From Phycisphaerales bacterium (lineage in GTDB: Bacteria > Planctomycetota > Phycisphaerae > Phycisphaerales > UBA1924): a stretch of 6,909 bases of DNA. Positions 1 through 4,455 of the stretch are shown in pieces. Below the pieces are notes generated by a model. It was not told the origin of the DNA. It saw only the letters and a program-made list of their open reading frames with translations, and did not search any database. Each line of letters opens with the position of its first letter. Positions within the stretch are counted from its first letter, which is position 1. The translations under genes were made by a program, and so were the position numbers. The stretch is taken from NCBI GenBank assembly GCA_003511945.1, contig DOJA01000308.1:1-6909 (forward strand), given 5' to 3'.

Positions 1-46
1 TCGCTCCGGCCTTCTCCGAGTCACCCCGTGAGCGGCTCTGAACCAC
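1..46 (-). CDS. Possible 5' end of the gene downstream of the MlaE permease (partial, uncertain)
   Basis: The minus strand just past the permease stop is open to the window edge from a GTG at 46-44 (15 codons beginning V-V-Q-S) and, in another frame, from a GTG at 24-22. MlaE-type permeases are usually followed or preceded by their ATPase (MlaF), so an ATPase start here or just beyond the edge is expected. No diagnostic residues are visible. The AAGG before the first GTG is only about 2 nt away, too close for a normal ribosome site, and the second GTG has only a weak purine stretch. The true start could equally be outside the window. Confidence 0.2.
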   Translation of the reverse strand, partial: MVQSRSRGDSEKAGA

Positions 47-50
47 GCCT

Positions 51-869
51 TCAGGCCCGGATCATGTCCGCGATGTCGTTCAGCGTCTTGGCCAGCACCA
101 GGTTGATCATCACGATCGACACGAACGACGATACGAACGCCTCGGTCGTCGCCCGCCCGACCCCCTGCGCGCCGGGCGCGCAGGTGAAGCCCTTGAAGCA
201 CGACACCAGCGCGATCGCCGCCCCGAAGAAGACCGACTTGACCAGCCCGTTCACGATGTCGAACCAGTCGATGAAGAACTCCGTGAAGTCCCAGTAGCCC
301 ACCTCGTTCACGCCGAAGAATCGCACCGTGATGAGCCACCCGCCCAGCACGCCGCACAGGTTCGACGCCACGGTCAGAATCGGGATCATCACCACGCACG
401 CCACCACCCGCGGGGCCACCAGCACCCGCACCGGGTCCGCGGCCATGACCCGCATCGCGTCCAGCTGATCGGTCACCCGCATGGACCCCAGTTCCGCAGT
501 GAGCGAGCACCCGACCCGCCCCGCGAGCATCACCGCCGCCAGCACCGGGCCGATCTGCTTGACGATGGAGATGTTGACCACCCCGCCCAGGCGGGCCTCC
601 TGCCCCAGGGCCGCGAACTGGTCGTAGAGCTCGATCGCCAGGATCGCGCCGATGAACGCGCCCGTCAGCCCGACCACCGGCGCCGAGCGGGTGCCGATGG
701 CGTAGAGCTGCGCCCCAAGCCGCGACCACCGCGCCCAGGAACGGACGCCGATGACGATCGCCCAGACCGCGGCGCCGACAAACCGCGCGAACGCGCCGAA
801 GCGCGAGACCGCCGCCACGACCGCCGACCCGAGGTGAACGATCGGGGTCACCAGGGCGGGCGGGGTCAT
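51..869 (-). CDS. mlaE: MlaE/YrbE-family lipid ABC transporter permease
   Basis: This is a 272-residue inner-membrane permease of the MlaE (YrbE, DUF140) family. In diderm bacteria these proteins form the channel of an ABC transporter that moves phospholipids or other lipids between the inner membrane and the envelope, with an MlaF-type ATPase and an MCE-domain (MlaD-type) partner. The family signature is intact: GRVGCSLTAELGSMRVTDQLDA at residues 118-138, followed by the MRVMAADPVRVLVAPRVVA segment. A second conserved block lies at 209-232 (GLVKSVFFGAAIA then CFKGFTC), then GVGRATTEAFVSS. Hydrophobic segments fall at about 64-80, 106-117, 154-182, 209-224 and 245-262. Length matches the family. 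The ATG at 869 is preceded by GGAG seven nt upstream, supporting this start. It lies 37 nt downstream of an OmpA-like lipoprotein gene on the same strand and is probably cotranscribed with it. No ATPase or MCE gene is visible, so substrate and direction of transport cannot be stated. The gene symbol is by family, not proven orthology. Confidence 0.93.
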   Translation of the reverse strand: MTPPALVTPIVHLGSAVVAAVSRFGAFARFVGAAVWAIVIGVRSWARWSRLGAQLYAIGTRSAPVVGLTGAFIGAILAIELYDQFAALGQEARLGGVVNISIVKQIGPVLAAVMLAGRVGCSLTAELGSMRVTDQLDAMRVMAADPVRVLVAPRVVACVVMIPILTVASNLCGVLGGWLITVRFFGVNEVGYWDFTEFFIDWFDIVNGLVKSVFFGAAIALVSCFKGFTCAPGAQGVGRATTEAFVSSFVSIVMINLVLAKTLNDIADMIRA

Positions 870-876
870 GGCTTCA

Positions 877-880
877 CTCC
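877..880 (-). promoter_or_regulatory. Shine-Dalgarno of the MlaE-type permease
   Basis: Reading on the minus strand, GGAG sits seven nt before the ATG at 869. This is near-ideal spacing and fixes the permease start. It lies in the 37-nt gap after the OmpA-like gene, so the second gene is translated from its own site rather than only by coupling. Confidence 0.7.
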
Positions 881-906
881 GCCGAGCCGGTCAGGGCGCC
901 GGGGCC

Positions 907-1755
907 TCACTTCATGGGCATTTCGGGGCGCGAGGCGGGCTGTGCCGCGGGCTCGGTCGGCGCCGGGGCGCTCTCGACGGCGCCCGACGAGGGCGAGCCC
1001 GGCACGACAAAGATCTCGACCCGCCGGTTCTGGGCCGTGCCGCCCCGGGCCGCGTTGGGCACCAGGGGGCGGAACTCGCCCCAGCCGGCGATCTCCAGGC
1101 GCGTCGGCGACATCCCCGCCTGGCGGAGCACTTCTTCCACCGCGATGGCGCGATAGGCCGACAGGTGCCGGTTGGTGCCGAACTTCTGGCGGGTCGCGGC
1201 GCTGCTGATGGGCTGGTTGTCGGTGTGGCCGACGATGCGGAGGTCGTACCCCGACGCCGAGGACCCGTTCAGGATGCGGGCCAGCGCCTGCAGCCCGTCG
1301 CGGGCCGCCGGACGGACGACATCCGAGCCCGAATCGAAGGTGAGGTCGCTCGTGAACTGCAGCATCCCGCGGGCCGGGTCGTAGCGGATGATGTCCTGGT
1401 GCTGGGCCGCCAGTTGCTGGATGGCGCGGTCGGTCTCCGGATCGAGGGCCGCGAAGCGCAGATTGCCCAACTGGTCGGCGATCGAGGCCTGCTGCGAACG
1501 CACATCGCCGATTTGACGCTGAAGGTCGGTGCGCACGCCCTGGAGCCCGCGGACATCGCCCTCGAGTTCGGCGATCCGCGAGTCCTTCCGCTGGAGCGCC
1601 AGCTGGAGGGCCTGGTTCTCCTGATTGAGCTGTTCGATCCGGGCGGCGCTGGTCTGGTTGATCTGTTCCAGGCGGTCCCGCTCCGTGCTGGCGCAGCCGC
1701 CGAGGGCGAGGCCGCTGACCGCGACGAGGGCGACGATGCGGAGAGTGTTCGTCAT
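907..1755 (-). CDS. OmpA/Pal-family peptidoglycan-binding lipoprotein with coiled coil
   Basis: The product is a 282-residue envelope lipoprotein. Residues 1-21 are a lipoprotein signal: a short polar start, a hydrophobic core, and lipobox L-G-G-C with the lipidated Cys at 21. Ala at +2 (no Asp) suggests outer-membrane sorting by the E. coli rule. Residues about 24-100 are rich in Gln, Glu, Arg and Leu with heptad-like spacing, predicted coiled coil (EQLNQENQALQLALQ). Residues about 130-250 are an OmpA-like domain with GHTDNQPI (176-183), the NRHLSAYRA block, GWGEFRP and NRRVEI (243-248). Asp179 and Arg202 correspond to the two residues known in OmpA-like domains to bind diaminopimelate of peptidoglycan. 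The last 30 residues are Pro/Ala/Ser-rich and probably disordered. The open frame extends upstream to 1881, but the ATG at 1755 is chosen because it gives the signal peptide and follows AAGGA by 10 nt. The permease gene follows after 37 nt. It resembles Pal and the stator-type OmpA proteins; there is no MotB membrane segment, so a Pal-like anchor is favoured. Confidence 0.92.
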   Translation of the reverse strand: MTNTLRIVALVAVSGLALGGCASTERDRLEQINQTSAARIEQLNQENQALQLALQRKDSRIAELEGDVRGLQGVRTDLQRQIGDVRSQQASIADQLGNLRFAALDPETDRAIQQLAAQHQDIIRYDPARGMLQFTSDLTFDSGSDVVRPAARDGLQALARILNGSSASGYDLRIVGHTDNQPISSAATRQKFGTNRHLSAYRAIAVEEVLRQAGMSPTRLEIAGWGEFRPLVPNAARGGTAQNRRVEIFVVPGSPSSGAVESAPAPTEPAAQPASRPEMPMK

Positions 1756-1763
1756 GGCTGGGT

Positions 1764-1775
1764 CTTCCTTCTCCT
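1764..1775 (-). promoter_or_regulatory. Shine-Dalgarno deciding the lipoprotein start
   Basis: The minus strand reads AGGAGAAGGAAG here, with the AAGGA core ending 10 nt before the ATG at 1755. This purine-rich site supports starting the OmpA-like lipoprotein at 1755 and not at the upstream ATG at 1881. Translation from 1881 would bury the lipoprotein signal behind 42 Arg-rich residues. Confidence 0.7.
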
Positions 1776-1784
1776 GCAGGGCGG

Positions 1785-1796
1785 GCGTCCGGACGC
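1785..1796. repeat. 12-bp perfect palindrome in the 5' leader of the lipoprotein gene
   Basis: GCGTCCGGACGC is its own reverse complement. It lies 30 nt upstream of the lipoprotein ATG, between the putative -10 element at 1837-1842 and the ribosome site, so it would be in the leader RNA. It could be a dimeric-regulator operator or a small GCGT/ACGC hairpin with a CCGG loop. GC-rich DNA makes such palindromes fairly likely by chance, so function is not established. Confidence 0.35.
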
Positions 1797-1833
1797 GCAG
1801 CGGGGTCCGACGGGCGGCATGGGTGAGTCGCAA

Positions 1834-1846
1834 GGCAGGATACCGC
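1834..1846 (-). promoter_or_regulatory. Putative -10 promoter element for the lipoprotein-permease operon
   Basis: The minus strand reads GCGGTATCCTGCC, containing TATCCT (4 of 6 matches to TATAAT). Transcription would start near 1830, giving a leader of about 75 nt that includes the palindrome and the Shine-Dalgarno. No convincing -35 box is seen 16-18 nt upstream. The 13-mer recurs with one mismatch before the AI-2E transporter gene (4439-4451), which strengthens the promoter reading a little. Confidence 0.35.
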
Positions 1847-1886
1847 GCGCGGACGAGGCCGCCCCGCCGCGCCCCCGGCACCGGGC

Positions 1887-1892
1887 TAGCAT
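1887..1892 (+). promoter_or_regulatory. Putative -10 element close to the amidohydrolase start
   Basis: TAGCAT (4 of 6 matches to TATAAT) sits nine nt before the amidohydrolase ATG, which has no visible Shine-Dalgarno. Such an arrangement would give a leaderless or nearly leaderless transcript. No -35 box is recognisable in the GC-rich DNA upstream. Low confidence. Confidence 0.25.
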
Positions 1893-1901
1893 CGGCCCGA
1901 C

Positions 1902-3227
1902 ATGCCCCCGGCGCTGAAAGACGGGCCAGTTCTCATCCTCGCGGACGGCTTGGCGGACGCCCAGCGGTCGATCACGGGTCCGGTGGCGCTGCTCGCTGAG
2001 ACGGGTTGGAACGACCCCGCGGTGCTGGCCTGGGGGCCGCCGCAAGAGGTCCGCCAACACCCGGCGGCGGGCGCGGCCAGGACGATCGACCGGCGGGGCT
2101 GCATCCTGCTGCCCGGGCTGGTCAACGCCCACACGCACCTGGACCTGTCCCACATGGGGGCGCGCCCGTTCGACCCGGTTGAGGGCTTCGCAGGATGGAT
2201 CGGGATGGTCCGGCGCGAGCGGGCGGTGGGGGGGCCGGCGGTCGCGGAGTCGGTCCGGCTAGGCGTTGCACGCCTCCTCCGGGGCGGCGTGGCGGCGGTG
2301 GGGGACATCTCGGGGGCCTTCCGGCTGGAGCCCGCGGCGACTCTGGCCGCCTTGGGGCTGCGGGGGGTCTCGTACTGCGAGTTCTTCGCGCTGGGCGCCC
2401 GGTGGCGCGATGGGATTCAAAGGGCGGGCGAGGCGCTCGCCGCTCTGCGCCGGGGGCTGGGGGGCCAGACCCGCGTCCGCGCTGGGCTCCAGCCCCACGC
2501 GCCGTATTCGGTCGGGCTGGACGCGTTCCGATGGGCCGTCGAGCAGAGCGAAGGCGACGGGATGCCCCTGTGTACCCACCTGGCGGAGAGCCGGGCGGAG
2601 TCGACGCTCGTCGCATCGGGCGGGGGAGAACTGGTCGAAGCGCTGCGCTCGTTCGGCGTGTGGGACGAGGGGGTGGCCGCCGGGTTCGGACACGGAGCGA
2701 CACCCGTTGCCCACCTCGCCCCGGTGCTGAACGGCGCGCGCCGTCTGGCGGCGGTGCATGTCAACCACTGCTCCGACGCCGACATCGAAACCCTCGCGCG
2801 GGCAGGAACCCGCGTCGTGTACTGCCCCCGCGCCTCCTCGTACTTCCACCACGAGCGCGACTTCGGGCCGCACCGATACCGGGACATGATGCACGCCGGG
2901 ATCACCGTGGCGCTGGGGACCGACTCGATCATCAACATCCCCCCGGATCAGGCCGACCGCCTGAGCCCGCTGGACGACGCCCGGCTGCTCTTTCAGCGCG
3001 ACGGCACCGACGCCCGCACGCTGCTCGCCATGGCCACGGTGAACGGGGCGGTCGCCCTGGGGATCGACGAGGCCCTCTTCCGCTTCCCGCGGGTCGCCGG
3101 GCCGATCGCTGGGGTGATCGCGGTGCCAATCCCGGGCACCTCGCCGGCGGACCCCGCCCGCGCGGTGATGGAGTCGAGGGCGCTGCCCGAGTTCGTCCTG
3201 AGGCCCGCTCCGGGGCCCGGGATATGA
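1902..3227 (+). CDS. Metal-dependent amidohydrolase (deaminase / chlorohydrolase type)
   Basis: This 441-residue protein is a TIM-barrel amidohydrolase of the cytosine deaminase / ATZ-TRZ type, a group that hydrolytically deaminates or dehalogenates heterocycles with one metal ion. Visible landmarks in order: LPGLVNAHTHLDLS with metal ligands His77 and His79; QPHAPYSVG (His199); THLAES with metal ligand His226 and probable catalytic Glu229; HVNHC (His286 or His289, the beta-6 histidine); YCPRASSYFHH; and VALGTDSI with Asp341, the proton-shuttling metal ligand. All catalytic positions of the subgroup are present, so the enzyme is probably active. The usual C-terminal GKxADLvv strand of the small beta domain is replaced by a segment reading RVAGPIAGVIAVPI (397-410), which is unusual. 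The substrate cannot be read from sequence. Adenosine-type or aminofutalosine deamination (menaquinone by the futalosine route) are the closest guesses by motif style. No Shine-Dalgarno precedes the ATG. The stop overlaps the next gene's start as ATGA, implying translational coupling to the DNA glycosylase. Confidence 0.88.
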   Translation: MPPALKDGPVLILADGLADAQRSITGPVALLAETGWNDPAVLAWGPPQEVRQHPAAGAARTIDRRGCILLPGLVNAHTHLDLSHMGARPFDPVEGFAGWIGMVRRERAVGGPAVAESVRLGVARLLRGGVAAVGDISGAFRLEPAATLAALGLRGVSYCEFFALGARWRDGIQRAGEALAALRRGLGGQTRVRAGLQPHAPYSVGLDAFRWAVEQSEGDGMPLCTHLAESRAESTLVASGGGELVEALRSFGVWDEGVAAGFGHGATPVAHLAPVLNGARRLAAVHVNHCSDADIETLARAGTRVVYCPRASSYFHHERDFGPHRYRDMMHAGITVALGTDSIINIPPDQADRLSPLDDARLLFQRDGTDARTLLAMATVNGAVALGIDEALFRFPRVAGPIAGVIAVPIPGTSPADPARAVMESRALPEFVLRPAPGPGI

Positions 3228-3967
3228 CCCCGGCGCCGCGCTGGACCGACTCTGACTTCCTCAGCCCCTCGGAATCGCTGGCGCCCGCGCTGCTGGGCCA
3301 GGTTCTGGTGAGGATCCTGCCCGACGGGACTCGCCTGTCGGGCCGGATCGTCGAGGCGGAGGCCTACCTCGGCCCGCAGGACCTGGCGTCGCACGCCGCC
3401 GGGGGGCGCAGGACCCATCGCAACCGCCACATGTACGACGGGCCGGGCACCTCCTATGTCTACTTCACCTACGGCATGCACCACTGCTTCAACATCGTCT
3501 GCGGGGCCAGAGGGCATCCGCTCGCGGTGCTGATCCGCGCGCTGGAGCCCCTGGAAGGAGTCGACCGGATGCGGGCGCTGCGAGCCGCCGGCTCGGCGCG
3601 CGTCATCGCCGACACGGACCTGCTGCGTGGCCCCGGCCGCCTGTGCCAGGGAATGGGGATTTCACTGGACGACAGCGGGCTGGACCTGGGAAGCGACCGG
3701 TCAATCTGGGTGGAACGGGTGGAACGGGTGGAGCTGGGGGAGCGGGCGGAGCGGGCGGAGCGGGCGGAGCGGGTGGAGTGGGCGTCGGGCGTCGGTGAGC
3801 GCGTAGGAGTAGGCCCCCGGATCGGGATCGGCGGCTCGCACGCCTGGGTCGAGGCGCCGCTCCGGTGGTTTGTCGAGGGCAGCCCCTTCGTCAGCCATCG
3901 GAGGGCGCCCGTCGGCGCGCGCCGGGCGGGCGGTTCGGAACACGCTCAGGTTGCCCGGGGGGGTTGA
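3224..3967 (+). CDS. 3-methyladenine DNA glycosylase (AAG/MPG family)
   Basis: The 247-residue product is a base-excision repair enzyme of the AAG/MPG family, which flips out alkylated or deaminated purines (3-methyladenine, hypoxanthine, ethenoadenine) and cuts the N-glycosidic bond. Compared with human AAG, the catalytic glutamate (human E125) is Glu46 in GRIVEAEAYLG. Base-stacking Tyr127, His136 and Tyr159 match Tyr48, His57 and Tyr80. The DNA-intercalating Tyr162 matches Tyr83 in TYGMHHC, and Asn169 matches Asn90. The LIRALEPLEG, RGPGRLCQ and C-terminal RIGI...PLRWFVEGSPFVS blocks are present, so the enzyme looks complete. Residues 163-186 are an insertion of (V/A)ER triplets coded by a 9-bp tandem repeat, between the family's GLDL strand and RIGI. 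About 23 extra Arg/Gly-rich residues follow the FVS end, and a run of seven G lies just before the stop. The start is the ATG overlapping the amidohydrolase stop; the frame is open far upstream, but that part is out of frame within the amidohydrolase. Confidence 0.95.
   Translation: MTPAPRWTDSDFLSPSESLAPALLGQVLVRILPDGTRLSGRIVEAEAYLGPQDLASHAAGGRRTHRNRHMYDGPGTSYVYFTYGMHHCFNIVCGARGHPLAVLIRALEPLEGVDRMRALRAAGSARVIADTDLLRGPGRLCQGMGISLDDSGLDLGSDRSIWVERVERVELGERAERAERAERVEWASGVGERVGVGPRIGIGGSHAWVEAPLRWFVEGSPFVSHRRAPVGARRAGGSEHAQVARGG
3708..3779 (+). repeat. 9-bp minisatellite inside the DNA glycosylase gene
   Basis: Eight head-to-tail 9-nt units can be laid out: two GGGTGGAAC, one GGGTGGAGC, one divergent TGGGGGAGC, three identical GGGCGGAGC and a terminal GGGTGGAGT. 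The unit is a multiple of three, so the reading frame is kept; each unit codes for V/A-E-R (one copy L-G-E). The three identical central copies suggest recent duplication by slippage or unequal recombination. The insertion sits in a loop away from the catalytic residues. Confidence 0.9.
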
Positions 3968-3978
3968 GCCGATAGACT
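3951..3978 (+). promoter_or_regulatory. Putative sigma70-type promoter for the Minf_1886-family gene
   Basis: TTGCCC (3951-3956) and TAGACT (3973-3978) are spaced by 16 nt, each matching four of six consensus bases. They straddle the glycosylase stop codon. Transcription would begin near 3985, giving a leader of about 40 nt before the GTG at 4027. It is the only place in the window where both boxes can be seen with normal spacing, but matches of this quality are not proof. Confidence 0.35.
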
Positions 3979-4010
3979 CCCGCGTCGAATCCGACCCCGC
4001 ATCCCTTGGC

Positions 4011-4016
4011 GAAGGA
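4011..4016 (+). promoter_or_regulatory. Shine-Dalgarno deciding the Minf_1886-family start
   Basis: GAAGGA precedes the GTG at 4027 by 10 nt. The alternative TTG at 4006 lies before this site and has no purine-rich sequence of its own, so the GTG is preferred. Confidence 0.55.
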
Positions 4017-4026
4017 TTCCATCGGC

Positions 4027-4416
4027 GTGAGCACCGAGAGCGACACCGTCTGGCAGCGTCTGAAGGCGTCGAGCGTTCCCTACCCGCCTCAGGCGTTTGT
4101 GTTCGTCCAGGAGGGGCTCCGATGCACCGCCGACCGGCTGCACGGCGAGGGCGCCTCGGGCGACCGCCATGTCAGCGGCCAGCAACTGTCGCTTGGGCTG
4201 AAGGACTACGCGGTCGATCAGTACGGGCTGCTCGCCCGCACGGTCCTGGACTCCTGGGGCGTCCGGCGGACCGAGGACTTCGGCAAGATCGTCTTCGCCA
4301 TGGTCGAGGCGGGGGTGCTCCGCAAGACCGACGAGGACCGCGCCGAGGACTTCATCGGGGTCTTCGAGTTCGACGAGGCCTTCGGGAACGAACTGTTCCG
4401 CTGCGCCGCGCCCTGA
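4027..4416 (+). CDS. Minf_1886 / TIGR04138-family conserved protein of unknown function
   Basis: This is a 129-residue protein of a family I recognise from Planctomycetota and Verrucomicrobiota genomes; its function is unknown to me. Conserved blocks are YPPQAFVFVQEGL (19-31), DRHVSGQQL (46-54), GLKDYAVDQYG (57-67), and a long C-terminal block (75-119) with WGVRRTEDFGKIVF, MVEAGVLRKTDEDR and EDFIGVFEFDEAF. There is no signal peptide or membrane segment and it is acidic, so it is probably a cytosolic soluble protein. The frame can be opened at a TTG at 4006, but the GTG at 4027 with GAAGGA 10 nt upstream is a better start and puts the conserved YPP block at about residue 19. It stands as a single gene between the glycosylase (59 nt before) and the AI-2E transporter (39 nt after), with its own possible promoter. 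The neighbours do not point to a role. Confidence 0.88.
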   Translation: MSTESDTVWQRLKASSVPYPPQAFVFVQEGLRCTADRLHGEGASGDRHVSGQQLSLGLKDYAVDQYGLLARTVLDSWGVRRTEDFGKIVFAMVEAGVLRKTDEDRAEDFIGVFEFDEAFGNELFRCAAP

Positions 4417-4438
4417 CCGGGGCCGATTCCGTCACGGT

Positions 4439-4451
4439 GCGGTACCCTGCC
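4439..4451 (+). promoter_or_regulatory. Putative -10 element directly before the AI-2E transporter
   Basis: GCGGTACCCTGCC contains TACCCT at 4443-4448, ending seven nt before the GTG at 4456. This fits the TAnnnT pattern at the distance known for leaderless transcripts in some GC-rich bacteria. No Shine-Dalgarno is seen before the GTG. The same 13-mer with one mismatch lies upstream of the lipoprotein operon on the other strand. No -35 box is seen. Confidence 0.35.
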
Positions 4452-4455
4452 CCCC

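Noticed and set aside
1756..1881. N-terminal extension of the lipoprotein to the ATG at 1881
   Set aside because: It would put 42 Arg-rich residues before the signal peptide; the ATG at 1755 has a ribosome site and gives a proper lipoprotein signal.
868..1917. Long plus-strand open frame of about 349 codons opposite the lipoprotein gene
   Set aside because: It is the reverse-strand shadow of the OmpA-like gene in GC-rich DNA: Arg/Gly/Ala-rich, no recognisable motif, while the minus strand has a lipobox, coiled coil and OmpA domain.
2195..3223. Upstream extension of the glycosylase frame, which would give a protein of about 590 residues
   Set aside because: The extension is out of frame inside the amidohydrolase, composed of Arg/Gly/Pro/Ala, and has no domain. 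The AAG-family homology begins just after the ATG at 3224.
3711..3779. CRISPR-like or mobile-element origin for the tandem repeat
   Set aside because: Units are only 9 nt, directly adjacent with no spacers, and in frame with a conserved gene; there are no terminal inverted repeats or transposase.
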